Part shown: in pieces, positions 1-9,642 of the stretch
Layout of the letters: every line of letters begins with the position of its first letter
Numbering within the stretch: position 1 is the stretch's first letter
Source of the DNA: Rhizobiales bacterium 62-47
Lineage (GTDB): Bacteria; Pseudomonadota; Alphaproteobacteria; Rhizobiales; Xanthobacteraceae
Direction: 5' to 3'
Length of the DNA: 64,000 nt
NCBI GenBank assembly: GCA_001899255.1
Contig: MKVX01000008.1
Span: forward strand, 1-64,000
The notes under the pieces: generated by a model
Told to the model about the DNA's origin: nothing
What the model saw: the letters and a program-made list of their open reading frames with translations, nothing else
Database searches by the model: none
Translations under genes and position numbers: made by a program

Positions 1-288
1 TCCGCTCGGCACCCCCACGTCGTAATCAACACCTGCCACCGACCAACTCGGACGGACCGCATATCCATCCAGCAAGCCTGGGAACGACGGCCTCGCGTAG
101 GCTGCCAGTGCGAACTCTTCGCCGGCCGCCGGAGACAACGCCGGCGCGGTCTCTCGCGCATGGCTCAAGCCCGCATGCGACAGCAGCCAGGATCTGCCCT
201 TCCAATCGATCGGACCCGCAATCAGCAGCCAGCCGACCACGGCAGCTCCGGTTCCCGCAGCAAGACAGAACTTAACGAACGATGACAT
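1..288 (-). CDS. N-terminal part of a membrane-anchored or secreted hypothetical protein (cut by window edge)
   Basis: An uninterrupted minus-strand frame runs from ATG at 288 to base 1, giving the first 96 residues. The start MSSFVKFCLAAGTGAAVVGW looks like a short n-region followed by a hydrophobic segment, so a signal peptide or signal anchor is likely. After it comes an Ala/Pro-rich stretch and then the more ordered segment WSVAGVDYDVGVPSG. A second ATG lies two codons upstream at 294, but the GGA at 297-299 suits the 288 start better. It is divergent from the glycosyltransferase at 494 and lies at the edge of the polysaccharide locus, so a periplasmic or secreted role in EPS handling is a guess. 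The family is not recognised. Confidence 0.6.
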   Translation of the reverse strand, partial: MSSFVKFCLAAGTGAAVVGWLLIAGPIDWKGRSWLLSHAGLSHARETAPALSPAAGEEFALAAYARPSFPGLLDGYAVRPSWSVAGVDYDVGVPSG

Positions 289-493
289 CACCATTGTCCG
301 CACAATTAACTTCAATCGAAATGACGCCGCGTCGCTTCAGCATGAACCCAGGCCGCCCAACGTTCGCGGCGATCGGTCGGACGTTAGTAATAGCAGGCGA
401 TAATCTCGACACGGGACCGAACATTCTTGTCTTTGATTAGTGCGAGGTATATTTCTCGTCCCATAATATAGCCAGTATTTCGAGCGCAAAGAA

Positions 494-1570
494 ATGATCG
501 TATGCATAACAGAAGATCGTGCGTCTTTCTCAGCGCCTCTGAAGCTTTTACTTTTAAGCCTTGCCAAATACTGCCCGGATCTTCCTGTTCAGCTATTTTT
601 CCCTGCTGCTGACGCCAGTTTTCTTGAATTCCTGAAGCGACTGCCGCTCGTTACACTGAACTCCACGCCGCTTGCCCGTTCGACCGGTTGGAATGTGAAA
701 CCGGAGGCAATCTCAACGCTCCTCCATGCAGGACACGATGATGTGCTGTGGATCGATTCCGACATCATCGTCACGCGTGATTTTCGACATGAGTTCGCCG
801 GCCTGGACCCGCGAGTCCTCGTGGCCACGGAAGAAGCGCTCTGGGGCAATTATTCCGACGCGAATGCCTGGCGCGCACGCGCCTGGGGATTCAAGTTCGG
901 TCGTCAGCTTCCCTTCACAATCAATACCGGCGTCATGCGCGTCACACGATCGCACCTGCCTTTGCTCACGCGGTGGCAGGAATTGCTGGAGAGCGACGTC
1001 TACAAACAGGCACAGAGGCTTTCGACCGAAGATCGTCCGATGCACATGTTCGGCGATCAGGACGTCTTGACTGCGCTGCTTTCGAGTGCCGAATTTTCCG
1101 ACATCGAATTGAAAATTCTCAAACGCGGGTCCGGCATCGTCCAGTACTTCGGGCTTTCCGGCTACACCTGCGCCGAACGCTTTCAGAACATCTTGCACGG
1201 GCCACCGTACTTCATCCATTCCCAGGTCTTTAAGCCGTGGGTTAAATTCGCCGCCAAGCGTCAGATCGAGAACTCACGTGACTTCGTCGATACGCTCTAT
1301 CTTGATTTGTCGCCTTACACGCTGGCCGCTCAAGAATATAAAGCCGATTTGACAGAGCCGTGCACGTGGATGCAGCCGCAATCGACAACGGCGGCATTGT
1401 TGCGAGCAGTGGGATTTTGGTATGCCCCGCTTGTCGGCCTCCCGATCGCAATCCTGGCCGACATCGTCAAAAACGCCAATCTGTCGATTGCAAAGCGCTT
1501 CTATTTCAAGCGAAATTCCTTGCATGATCCGGCTGACTTGAAACGGTCGGCGGGAAACGCTCAGCAGTAA
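494..1570 (+). CDS. GT-A-fold glycosyltransferase-like protein
   Basis: The 358-aa protein begins MIVCITEDRASF and has a central DDVLWIDSDIIV segment. This is the hydrophobic strand plus DxD motif that binds the metal and nucleotide-sugar in GT-A enzymes. No membrane segment is obvious apart from a hydrophobic stretch near residues 300-325 (LVGLPIAILADIV), which could associate with the membrane. It probably adds a sugar to the lipid-linked EPS repeat unit in the cytoplasm. It is the first gene of a plus-strand run of glycosyltransferases (494-4865). The exact GT family and the sugar donor cannot be read from the sequence. Confidence 0.7.
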   Translation: MIVCITEDRASFSAPLKLLLLSLAKYCPDLPVQLFFPAADASFLEFLKRLPLVTLNSTPLARSTGWNVKPEAISTLLHAGHDDVLWIDSDIIVTRDFRHEFAGLDPRVLVATEEALWGNYSDANAWRARAWGFKFGRQLPFTINTGVMRVTRSHLPLLTRWQELLESDVYKQAQRLSTEDRPMHMFGDQDVLTALLSSAEFSDIELKILKRGSGIVQYFGLSGYTCAERFQNILHGPPYFIHSQVFKPWVKFAAKRQIENSRDFVDTLYLDLSPYTLAAQEYKADLTEPCTWMQPQSTTAALLRAVGFWYAPLVGLPIAILADIVKNANLSIAKRFYFKRNSLHDPADLKRSAGNAQQ

Positions 1571-1622
1571 TATCCTCTCCTGCTGCCGACACGTCAGCGT
1601 CATTGGGAACGCTATTGCTTGC

Positions 1623-2462
1623 ATGATATCGATCATTATTCCGGCGCATAACGAAGGTTCGGTCATCGCGAGGACACTCGGATCGGTGCTGCGGGGAGCC
1701 GATCAGGATGAGCTTGATGTTATCGTCGTCTGCAATGGATGCAGTGACGATACGGCATCGGTCGCAAGCAAGTTCTCACCAACCGTCAGGGTTCTCGAAA
1801 CGAGTACCGCAAGCAAAATCGCGGCACTGAATCTCGGCGACCAGGCCGCCCGATCTTTTCCGAGAATCTACCTGGATGCTGACGTTACGATCACCATCGA
1901 CACCGTCCGGGCTATCTCAGAGCGCCTGCAGAACGGGGTCCTGCTTGCGGCCCCAACGCCGGCATTCGATTTGAACGGATGCTCATGGCCGGTTCGGGCC
2001 TACTATGCCCTCCGGGCCCGGCTGCCATCGGCACGGCAGGGCGTTGGCGGCTCCGGCGTTTACGCGTTGTCGGAACAAGGCCGCGCCCGCTTCGGGGCGT
2101 TTCCCGATGTCGTCGCCGATGACACGTATGTCCGACTCCAATTCGCTCCCAGCGAACGCGAAACCATCCGTTCACTCACCTCAACTGTCTATGCTCCCCG
2201 GACCGTCCGGCATCTCACCCAGGTCAGAACCCGCACCTATTACGGCACCAAGGAGCTGCAACGCCGTTTCCCTGGCATTTTCCGGAACTCAGACAGCGCG
2301 AACCACCAAACCCTGCTGGGGCTCGCCGCCAACCCGCGACATTGGCTCGGTCTATCGATCTACCTTTGGGTTAACGCTGTCGCCCGTTTTCGCGCCCATG
2401 CCGCTCTGCGCCGCAAGGCTTTTCAGTGGCACCACGACCAGAGCTCACGGTCCGCCAGTTAA
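1623..2462 (+). CDS. family 2 glycosyltransferase
   Basis: The protein has 279 residues. The N-terminus MISIIIPAHNEGSVIARTL is the classical GT2 start, followed by VVCNGCSDDTA and the DxD-type segment IYLDADVTI near residue 82. The region GVGGSGVYAL / VVADDTYVRL contains the acceptor-side acidic residues (ADD) typical of GT2. It lacks the C-terminal transmembrane bundle of synthases such as BcsA or HasA, so it is more likely a single-sugar transferase for the EPS repeat unit. It lies 52 bp after the preceding gene and probably shares its transcript. Confidence 0.85.
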   Translation: MISIIIPAHNEGSVIARTLGSVLRGADQDELDVIVVCNGCSDDTASVASKFSPTVRVLETSTASKIAALNLGDQAARSFPRIYLDADVTITIDTVRAISERLQNGVLLAAPTPAFDLNGCSWPVRAYYALRARLPSARQGVGGSGVYALSEQGRARFGAFPDVVADDTYVRLQFAPSERETIRSLTSTVYAPRTVRHLTQVRTRTYYGTKELQRRFPGIFRNSDSANHQTLLGLAANPRHWLGLSIYLWVNAVARFRAHAALRRKAFQWHHDQSSRSAS

Positions 2463-2564
2463 TTTATTAAACTTATTTTAATCCATTTAAATGGAGCGTT
2501 GATTTTAAATTTTAAATGCGATTATAATCCGGACATTTCCAATAGCGACGATTTGAACGTGGAA

Positions 2565-3071
2565 ATGGCCCATTTATTGTCTGCCCAATCGGCCGCGGGA
2601 TCGGGTGCCAATTCGCGCCGCAGAGCCCCGAAGCTGCTCGCCGTCGCCTCCGGCGGGGGTCATTGGGTGCAATTGTTACGCGTCGCGAGCGCCTTTCAGG
2701 GGTGCGACGTAACCTATGTTTCGACGCACGCGTCCTACCGATCGCAGGTTCAGGGCCACAAATTCCTGACCGTCAGCGACTCCAGCCTTTCGACCAAATT
2801 GGGGTTGATCCGGACGGCAATCCAGCTCGCAGCCATCGTCTGGACCGAGAGACCGGACATCGTCGTCTCCACCGGAGCAGCGCCAGGCTACTTCGCGCTC
2901 CGACTGGGCCGGCTTTTCAAAGCCAGAACCATTTGGCTGGACAGCATTGCCAACGTCGAGAAGCTGTCTCTGTCCGGTGCCAAGATCGGCCGCCATGCCG
3001 ATCTCTGGCTGACTCAATGGCCTCACCTCGCCAAACCCGAGGGACCGCATTACGAAGGATCGGTAATATGA
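2565..3071 (+). CDS. Alg14/PssD-like glycosyltransferase subunit
   Basis: The protein carries the Alg14-type N-terminal motif PKLLAVASGGGHWVQLLRV, then DVTYVST and RPDIVVSTGAAPGYFAL. These fit the membrane-anchoring subunit of two-part GT28 enzymes (PssD in rhizobial EPS, EpsF in other loci). It recruits the catalytic Alg13/PssE-like partner, here encoded directly downstream with a four-base ATGA overlap. The frame is open back to a TTG at 2499, but the first ATG is 2565 and gives a more usual length (168 aa). The Shine-Dalgarno evidence is weak for both, so the start is uncertain. The 102 bp upstream is very AT-rich. Confidence 0.8.
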   Translation: MAHLLSAQSAAGSGANSRRRAPKLLAVASGGGHWVQLLRVASAFQGCDVTYVSTHASYRSQVQGHKFLTVSDSSLSTKLGLIRTAIQLAAIVWTERPDIVVSTGAAPGYFALRLGRLFKARTIWLDSIANVEKLSLSGAKIGRHADLWLTQWPHLAKPEGPHYEGSVI

Positions 3072-3565
3072 TCTTCGTGACCGTCGGCACGCAAATGCAT
3101 TTTGACCGCCTGATCTCCGCGGTCGACGAATGGGCCGGCACCGACACCTCAAGAACTGTCGTCGCTCAGGCCGGTCCGTCGACCTATCGCCCGAAGTTCA
3201 TCAAGAGCGTGCCGTTCATGTCCGCGCAGGATTTCCGCGATCACATGCATCAGGCGCGCGTCATCGTGAGCCACGCCGGCATGGGTTCTATCATCACGGC
3301 ACTTGAATTCGGCAAGCGCATCATCGTGATGCCGCGACGCGCCGACCAGGGCGAGCATCGGAACGACCATCAAATCGCGACAGCGAAATATTTCGGAAGC
3401 CAGGGTCATGTGCTGGTGGCCAGCGACAAAGAGGAATTGTTCCAGAAGTTGAGCCAATTCAGGAGTGGAGATACCGTCGAACCCATTAGTTCGACGGCTT
3501 CTCCGGCCTTGATCTCAACCCTGCGCAAATTCGTGGAGTCCGGTAGCGAACCGAGATCCCGTTGA
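3068..3565 (+). CDS. Alg13/PssE-like glycosyltransferase subunit
   Basis: The protein has 165 residues. It begins MIFVTVGTQMHFDRLISAV, the Alg13/GT28 C-terminal-domain signature. It also has VSHAGMGSIITAL and a basic MPRRADQGEHRNDHQ region, the usual UDP-sugar-binding loop of this family. The ATG overlaps the stop of the Alg14-like gene (ATGA at 3068-3071), so translation is almost certainly coupled. Together the two proteins would form one UDP-sugar-dependent glycosyltransferase at the inner membrane, as PssD/PssE do for the second sugar of rhizobial EPS. The sugar is not determined. Confidence 0.85.
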   Translation: MIFVTVGTQMHFDRLISAVDEWAGTDTSRTVVAQAGPSTYRPKFIKSVPFMSAQDFRDHMHQARVIVSHAGMGSIITALEFGKRIIVMPRRADQGEHRNDHQIATAKYFGSQGHVLVASDKEELFQKLSQFRSGDTVEPISSTASPALISTLRKFVESGSEPRSR

Positions 3566-3641
3566 CTCGAGGCTGAGATCCTGCAGGCAATGGCGGCGTC
3601 GGTTACAATCGCGAAGCTCGGACCGATAAAGCGCCCCCCGG

Positions 3642-4865
3642 ATGCAACCGCCGAACTCAGCATTGGAGAAACTGTCCTTGACGGCAAGCCTGAATGTCCT
3701 GCTGCCGGCACCGCTCACTGGACGCGGGCCAAGCTACACATGTGGCATGCTCGCTCGCTCGATGCATGGGCCTGAGCTATCTGTGACCGTCTTCGTGCCG
3801 CGCACTCGCGGCTTCAGCATAGCACCAGCGCAGGTCCACGAGGCGCTTCCGTTCTGGTTAAAGCGCGTGCCCTATCGATTGATCAATGCATACGGCGATC
3901 GCAAAACCGAGAGCGATTTTCTCGATGAGATGCGATTGCGCCGGAACGGTTCAGCCTGCGCCTACGTCTGGCCGGACACCTCATTGGCAACGGTGAGAGC
4001 TTTGCGGGACGCCGGCGTCACGGTGTTTCGCGAAATGATCAATTGCCACAGAGGGACCGCCAAAATCATCCTGGATGAGGCATATAAGCGTACAGGACTG
4101 CCTCCCCTCCACAGCATCGACGATCGTTCTGTCGAAAACGAGCAACGGGTATTGCAGGCCGTCGATCAGGTGTTCTGCCCGAACGCTTGCGTGGAAAGCT
4201 CACTTCTCGAGCATGGCGTTGAGCGACACAAGCTCCTTCCCGCAAGCTACGGCTGGGATCCCGCTCGCTTCAAAGGCGACAGCAAATTGCTTCCACCCGA
4301 CGATGGATTGACGGTCGTCTTTGCCGGAACGATCTGCACCAGGAAAGGCGCGCACCTTCTCCTGGACTACTGGGCGCGCAGCAAGGTCCGTGGCCGATTG
4401 GTCTTTGCCGGTGCCATCGAACCTTGCATTCGGGAGAAATGGGGTTCGCTGCTCGCACGAGACGATGTTCAGGTCATGGACTACGTTTCTGACGTTGGGG
4501 GCCTCTACCGCTCGGCCGACGTCTTCGCCTTTCCGACGCTGGAAGAAGGCGGCCCCCAGGTCACCTACGAAGCGGCAGGATGCGGCCTGCCCGCAATTAC
4601 AACGCCGATGGGCGCGGGACGCATTACCCGCCATGACCGCGAGGGTTTTGTCCTCGATCCATACGACGACAAGGGCTGGATCTCCGCGCTTCAGATGATG
4701 GCGGAAGATCGCTCAAAACGACAGGCGATGGCCGACGCCGCTCGCGAGCATGCCGACGCCTTTCAATGGACCGACGTTGCGAAGCGACGGCGCCAGCAAA
4801 TATTGGATCATATGTCGGGCGCAACGCCCGAACGAAATCGGACGCCGCTCGAAGCCCTTGTCTAG
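3642..4865 (+). CDS. family 4 glycosyltransferase
   Basis: This 407-aa GT-B enzyme has an N-terminal strand SLNVLLPAPLTGRGPSYTCG and a C-terminal half with LTVVFAGTICTRKGAHLLLD. It also has the GT4 E-x7-E motif in FPTLEEGGPQVTYEAAGCGL. The donor-binding C-domain is therefore intact. The ATG at 3642 has no clear ribosome site. An in-frame TTG at about 3675, preceded by GGAGA, would remove roughly the first dozen residues and start right before the first strand, so the start is uncertain. It ends the first plus-strand glycosyltransferase run and faces a convergent deacetylase gene. Confidence 0.85.
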   Translation: MQPPNSALEKLSLTASLNVLLPAPLTGRGPSYTCGMLARSMHGPELSVTVFVPRTRGFSIAPAQVHEALPFWLKRVPYRLINAYGDRKTESDFLDEMRLRRNGSACAYVWPDTSLATVRALRDAGVTVFREMINCHRGTAKIILDEAYKRTGLPPLHSIDDRSVENEQRVLQAVDQVFCPNACVESSLLEHGVERHKLLPASYGWDPARFKGDSKLLPPDDGLTVVFAGTICTRKGAHLLLDYWARSKVRGRLVFAGAIEPCIREKWGSLLARDDVQVMDYVSDVGGLYRSADVFAFPTLEEGGPQVTYEAAGCGLPAITTPMGAGRITRHDREGFVLDPYDDKGWISALQMMAEDRSKRQAMADAAREHADAFQWTDVAKRRRQQILDHMSGATPERNRTPLEALV

Positions 4866-4924
4866 GCCAACGGCACTCGCCACAGGCCGACGACGGACAG
4901 AACCGTCGTTACAACGAATTGCGA

Positions 4925-5635
4925 TCAGCGCCCAAGCTGCTTCATGCGTCGCACGATCGACCTTGAGAGCGATGCTTTGACCCGCAATCGCAGTTCATTG
5001 TTCAACCGATCGAAGAGCCTCCCATGCCGGACCGTCTCAACCAAACGCCCAGCATCTAAGCCGCCTTGCACCGAATAGCGCGGCGTTGGCCACGCCTTCG
5101 ACAGGCGAGCACTGCCGTCGCTCGAATAGACATCCCGATACCCGGCACGTCTCAAAGCGTTGAGCACCCGACGGTCATACAGCCCAAATGGGATTGCGGC
5201 GGACGCCACGGGACGCCCGACAACCTCCTCGAGGATCGATTTCGATCCCGACAACTCATCGGCAAGTTCGCGATCGTCAGCCCCTGTCCAGTCGACATGG
5301 TTCAGTCCATGAGAGCCGATCTGAAATCCCTCCCCGGCAAGTTCGCGTACCTGCGTCTGCGTCAAATAGCCCGGCTGTTGGAATTTTCCCGCCAATACGA
5401 AGAAGCTCGCCTCCAGGCTCCGCTTCCGGAGCTCCTGCGCAGCGATCTCATAATCGGAGCTATTGCCGTCATCGAAAGTGAGTTTGAAATCGACGACGTC
5501 CGAGTTCGATCGAACCAGATCAAGAACGTTCAGGAACTCGTGCCGGCTGATCCAGAACGGCCGCTCTCCGGCCTCATAAGGCCGAGACGCTTCGCCAATA
5601 CCGTGAAAATTAATGATGAAGGCTTGTTTTCGCAC
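4925..5635 (-). CDS. polysaccharide deacetylase (NodB-homology domain)
   Basis: The protein has 236 residues. It shows the carbohydrate-esterase-4 motifs in order: LTFDDGNSSD (motif 1, catalytic base and metal Asp), GSHGLNHVDW (motif 2, metal-binding His pair) and a later PFGLYD region. It begins MRKQAFIINFHGIG and shows no obvious signal peptide, so it may act on cytoplasmic lipid-linked intermediates. Its likely reaction is removal of N- or O-acetyl groups from an EPS sugar, in keeping with the amino-sugar genes further along the locus. It is convergent with the GT4 gene and divergent from the polymerase-like gene. Confidence 0.85.
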   Translation of the reverse strand: MRKQAFIINFHGIGEASRPYEAGERPFWISRHEFLNVLDLVRSNSDVVDFKLTFDDGNSSDYEIAAQELRKRSLEASFFVLAGKFQQPGYLTQTQVRELAGEGFQIGSHGLNHVDWTGADDRELADELSGSKSILEEVVGRPVASAAIPFGLYDRRVLNALRRAGYRDVYSSDGSARLSKAWPTPRYSVQGGLDAGRLVETVRHGRLFDRLNNELRLRVKASLSRSIVRRMKQLGR

Positions 5636-5758
5636 CTGCCGCTTCCGTCTGGCTGCAATTTCTGGATTGGTCTTCCTTGGATGAGAATCTCAGTTTGATT
5701 ATTTAGACGAGCAGACTAGAAATAGCTGAATAATTTGGCCGCTTCGGCGGATAGGATC

Positions 5759-7102
5759 ATGCCGCGGGTATTCCTCCCACCACAGCGCCAAATGCCGTTT
5801 CCGCGCACCGGACAGCCGGATAAGGCTCGGGGGTCCGCCCATAGCAAAAGCCCGCTGCCTCATATCATCTGCTTAGCGGTTGTTCTTCCCTATAGCGCAG
5901 CACTATTCATAGGCGATATCAAGCTAACGCCGATCAAGATCCTCCTTCTCCTTCTCACCGGTCCCGCAATCGCAAAGATGCTGTCGGGGGACAGGAGGCA
6001 GCCTCGCCAATTGATGGCATCAGACCTGTTCGCCCTGGTCACCGCACTACTGCTGCTGTTCATGCCTCTGATCGTCTCGGGTTCCAAGACGTTAACATCC
6101 TCGGTTTCGCAAACTCTCGAATTCTTTGGAAGTTACATCATTGGCCGGGCTTACTTTTTTACAAATGACTCCATTCGCGATCTTGCGAGGGCTCTCAAGG
6201 TCGTCACGCTCTTCGTGGTGGGCATGGGCCTTCTCGATATCATCACCCAGCACTTCCTGATCCACGAATTTGTGGCGTCGATTTTTCCGGTCGACGAGCA
6301 AATCGTCGTCTCCTCCGACCCACACTTTCATCGCCTGATCCTCGGCATGGACAGCCTCCGGGCTGCATCGACGTTCGATCATCCGATCCTGTTCGGATCG
6401 TTCTGCGCGATTCTGATTCCCATCCACCTTTATGCGCACGAGGACGCAACGAGCCGCCTGTTTTACGCACTGGTAAGCGCTGTCGGTTGCGTAATCGCGC
6501 TGTCATCGGCGCCACTCCTGGCACTCGCTGCAACGATCGCGATCTATTGTTATGACGCCATGATGCGTGGCGCCCGCTGGCGTTGGAAGCTTTTGATCTT
6601 CACGATACTTTTCGGTGTCGCTGCACTTTTCGTTCTCTCGGACAATCCATTGAGCTGGCTGTTCCGGAATCTCACGCTCGACCCTCAAACATCCTATTAC
6701 CGATTGTTGATCTGGAACGCAGCGATTGATCAGATCAGCAATAATTTCTGGCTTGGAGTTGGGACCAGTCCTACCGGAAATGCCATCCTGGACTCGTCGG
6801 TCGACAGCCTCTGGCTGGCCAAAGCCATCGTTTATGGCGTGCCGATGATCGTCACCCTCTTTCTGACTGGACTGGCCGCCGTCGTCCCGTTTCGAGGCCA
6901 GGCAAAGGTCCGCCGCAGCGACCCATTCCTGGATCGGATGTCGACCGCCTTCTCCCTCATGACAACGATCCTCTTCTTCATCTCGATGACCGTCTATTTC
7001 TGGAATGCCGTTTGGCTTTTTGCCTCGCTGTGTATCGGCATCCGCGTTTCGCTCAAGGAGCGCTGCCTTCTTGCGATGAGACAACATCGCCATTTCAAAT
7101 AA
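5759..7102 (+). CDS. polytopic membrane protein of the Wzy / O-antigen ligase type
   Basis: The product has about 447 aa and many hydrophobic segments (for example IICLAVVLPYSAALFIG and MASDLFALVTALLLLFMPL). A large loop contains RAASTFDHPILFG, and the late segment YRLLIWNAAIDQISNNFWLG is of a kind seen in polymerase and O-antigen-ligase proteins (an Arg-containing loop before an NxxxGxG turn). The probable role is polymerisation of flipped EPS repeat units in the inner membrane. The frame opens at a TTG (5735), but ATG 5759 is preferred. A second protein of this kind lies at 28389, so the division of labour is unknown. Confidence 0.75.
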   Translation: MPRVFLPPQRQMPFPRTGQPDKARGSAHSKSPLPHIICLAVVLPYSAALFIGDIKLTPIKILLLLLTGPAIAKMLSGDRRQPRQLMASDLFALVTALLLLFMPLIVSGSKTLTSSVSQTLEFFGSYIIGRAYFFTNDSIRDLARALKVVTLFVVGMGLLDIITQHFLIHEFVASIFPVDEQIVVSSDPHFHRLILGMDSLRAASTFDHPILFGSFCAILIPIHLYAHEDATSRLFYALVSAVGCVIALSSAPLLALAATIAIYCYDAMMRGARWRWKLLIFTILFGVAALFVLSDNPLSWLFRNLTLDPQTSYYRLLIWNAAIDQISNNFWLGVGTSPTGNAILDSSVDSLWLAKAIVYGVPMIVTLFLTGLAAVVPFRGQAKVRRSDPFLDRMSTAFSLMTTILFFISMTVYFWNAVWLFASLCIGIRVSLKERCLLAMRQHRHFK

Positions 7103-7217
7103 TCGGATGTCATCTGGAGCGGACGACCGAATGTCGCCGGCGTCCGAGACGGACAAGTGACCGTGCTTCAGCTGGGCTTGTAGCCGATATCGGATAACAT
7201 CATCACTGGGCGCGGAG

Positions 7218-8024
7218 TTACGGCTTGCGGAAGTAGATGCAATCCTGATCCGAATGATGGATTTCCGGACGAATACCCCTGCTGTTCAGGAAATCGTCGA
7301 CCGCCTTTCGGCAGCCGGAGAATGTTCCATAGTCGTCGATGATGATGAAGCCATTCGGCACGACCTTGTCATACAGATGGTCAAAGCAAACCTTGGTGGA
7401 ACTGTACCAATCTCCATCAACACGAAGCAGCGCGATCTTATCGATCGAAGTTACGGCGCGAGGAACCGTTTCCTCGAACCATCCCACATGAAAAATGAAC
7501 TGTTCGCGCGGCAACTCCAATTGCTCGACGAGAAACCGTTCTACAGCGGGCTGCGAAATGCCAGCGCACGCGCCGATCGCAACGAGATCGTCGTCCGAAC
7601 TGACGGAGTGGTTCTCGGCGTTGAAACCTTCAACGACTTCTTTGTCGTGTGAAGTGGGCTGAGGAAGTCCCTCGAATGAATCGAACAGATGAAAGCGCCG
7701 ACGCGGTCCAGCATTTTTCAGATGCGAGAGAGCCATCAAGCCCACGCAACCTCCGTTCCATACGCCGCACTCGGCCACGTCCCCGGCGAGACCTTCGGCA
7801 TCGATGGCCGCCACGGCATCGTAGGCGTCGAACAGCCGTGGCATCGGCAGCATGGTATTTGGAAGAACCTTGTAGACGGCGTGGACTTTGCCCGGTTGCA
7901 GGAACTTTCCGGCAGGAATATTCCGCGCATCTCTCAACATCTTGTAAGTCCGATGCAGAAAGACCGATCTTTTCGCCAGAGCCTTGGCATCAGCAGAGAG
8001 CATCGCTTTCCTCTCGGGCATCAT
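7218..8024 (-). CDS. TylF/MycF-type sugar O-methyltransferase
   Basis: The protein has 268 residues. It shows the SAM-binding GDVAECGVWNGGCVGLMA motif and FHLFDSFEGLPQPT. The metal-site region LLRVDGDWYSSTKVCFDHLY ... GFIIIDDYGTFSGCR is typical of macrocin O-methyltransferase (TylF) relatives, with the Asp residues that hold Mg2+. These enzymes O-methylate sugars. Here the substrate is most likely an EPS sugar or the terminal residue of the repeat unit. The gene stands alone on the minus strand and is divergent from the oxidoreductase at 8385 across an AT-rich spacer. Confidence 0.85.
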   Translation of the reverse strand: MMPERKAMLSADAKALAKRSVFLHRTYKMLRDARNIPAGKFLQPGKVHAVYKVLPNTMLPMPRLFDAYDAVAAIDAEGLAGDVAECGVWNGGCVGLMALSHLKNAGPRRRFHLFDSFEGLPQPTSHDKEVVEGFNAENHSVSSDDDLVAIGACAGISQPAVERFLVEQLELPREQFIFHVGWFEETVPRAVTSIDKIALLRVDGDWYSSTKVCFDHLYDKVVPNGFIIIDDYGTFSGCRKAVDDFLNSRGIRPEIHHSDQDCIYFRKP

Positions 8025-8384
8025 TGGGACTGCAACTCTTGTACGTCGTTCACCCCTTGGCGAACGTTCAATCGCGCAATTTCGCGAATCTCGCCGGTTG
8101 CTCGATTTAATTTCGGATCAGCTGAAATCGACAGACGATTGAATATTAATTACTGAAAATAACACAGAAAATCCAAAGATTACCTTTAACCAATTGATAT
8201 AGTTAATCTAATAGCGACTGGATGGCTGTGCACGCATGCCGAGCTTCCCTTAATTTATAAACCACAATATTCCAAAATCAAAATATTTAATTGCCAATAA
8301 ATAAAATCGAATATAATCCAAACAGCGTGATTACTCGACTGGTCCGAGCCAGTTCGTTCCGCAGCGTCAGCATGAAGGTTTAAA
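8025..8384. other. intergenic region, divergent promoter area
   Basis: No convincing gene is seen. The stretch 8130-8330 is strikingly AT-rich for this genome, with runs such as AATATTAATTACTG and AAATATTTAATTGCC. It separates two divergent genes, so both promoters must lie here, but no confident -35/-10 pair can be assigned by eye. The AT islands resemble those upstream of other genes in this locus. Confidence 0.5.
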
Positions 8385-9431
8385 ATGCAACATCTGCCCG
8401 TGGGAGTCGGTGTGGTTGGGTACGGCTATTGGGGACCCAACCTGGTTCGCAACTTTGCCTCGTCCGAAACCGCCAAGGTCATCCGCGTATGTGACTTCGA
8501 TGCTGGCCGGCTCGCAACTTGCCAACGGCACAATCCGACGGTGGGAACAACCACGGACTTCCAGGATCTCCTTAACGATCCTGCCGTTGAGGCCATAGCC
8601 GTCGCGACACCCACTCGTACGCATTACGATCTGGCCCTTGCTGCACTACGCGCCGGTAAGCATGTGCTCGTCGAAAAGCCGTTGGCGCCGACATCCAAGC
8701 AAGTTCGCCAGCTCATCGACGAAGCCAAACGCCGCAATCTGGTCCTGATGGTAGATCACACGTTTCTGTACACGCCGGCAGTGCAGAAAATCCAGCAGCT
8801 GATCTCCGAGAACGTCCTCGGCGATGTTTTCTACTACAACAGCAACCGTGCGAGCCTCGGACTCTTCCAGAACGACGTGAACGTGATCTGGGACCTGGCC
8901 GTCCATGACATCTCGATCATCCTTCACATCCTGAATGAAAAGCCAACGGCCGTTTCCGCGACCGGCGTCAGCCACGTTGCCGACATGCCCGAGAATATGG
9001 CGCATATCACGTTGTTCTTTGGAAGCAGCTGCGTCGCACACATCAGCGTCAACTGGCTTTCGCCGGTGAAGGTGCGGCAAATCTTCATTGGCGGCAGCCG
9101 CAAGATGATCGCGTATGACGATCTCGAGCCCGTTGATAAGATCAAGATTTACGATCGCGGAATCACGGTGAGCGATACGCCCGAGCGAGCGCACCAGTTG
9201 AAAATCGGATATCGCGCTGGCGATATGTGGGCGCCTCATATTCCGACTCGTGAAGCACTCAGCACGGAAATCGCTCACTTCGTCGATTGCATCCGCACCG
9301 GCTGCACCCCGATTTCAAGCGGCACTTCCGGCCTTCATACCATTGAGATCCTGGAAGCCGCTTCGCGATCAATCGCCGCGCAGGGGAAACCTGTCCGTAT
9401 CAATCATGACGAGCCGGCGTTGGCAGACTGA
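8385..9431 (+). CDS. Gfo/Idh/MocA-family NAD(P)-dependent sugar oxidoreductase (WbpB-like)
   Basis: The protein has 348 residues with an N-terminal Rossmann motif VGVVGYGYWGPNLVRNF and the family motif HVLVEKPLAP (Lys-Pro at about residues 98-100). The C-terminal domain has WDLAVHDISII, whose Asp/His placement fits the catalytic pair. With the acetyltransferase (12670) and aminotransferase (13328) it resembles the WbpB-WbpD-WbpE set, which builds 3-acetamido sugars from UDP-N-acetylglucosaminuronate. ATG 8385 is preceded by AAGGT at good spacing. The exact substrate is an inference from neighbours, and no UDP-sugar 6-dehydrogenase is present in the window. Confidence 0.82.
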   Translation: MQHLPVGVGVVGYGYWGPNLVRNFASSETAKVIRVCDFDAGRLATCQRHNPTVGTTTDFQDLLNDPAVEAIAVATPTRTHYDLALAALRAGKHVLVEKPLAPTSKQVRQLIDEAKRRNLVLMVDHTFLYTPAVQKIQQLISENVLGDVFYYNSNRASLGLFQNDVNVIWDLAVHDISIILHILNEKPTAVSATGVSHVADMPENMAHITLFFGSSCVAHISVNWLSPVKVRQIFIGGSRKMIAYDDLEPVDKIKIYDRGITVSDTPERAHQLKIGYRAGDMWAPHIPTREALSTEIAHFVDCIRTGCTPISSGTSGLHTIEILEAASRSIAAQGKPVRINHDEPALAD

Positions 9432-9642
9432 TCACGGCGCCGCCAGCGACGCCGAACAGGCAGAACATGGATGCGCTGAAGTCGCTAAAACGACTTCGGC
9501 GCTATCGTATTTGCCGTAAAGAATTCCAATGGACGGCTCTTCAGTACGCGCACTGACACGAAGCAGTCGTCTGGGGTAGTCCGAAATCGGACAGAGACCC
9601 GAGTCCCGGTCGCCACTCCCCCTGAATGCTCTTACGGTGTCT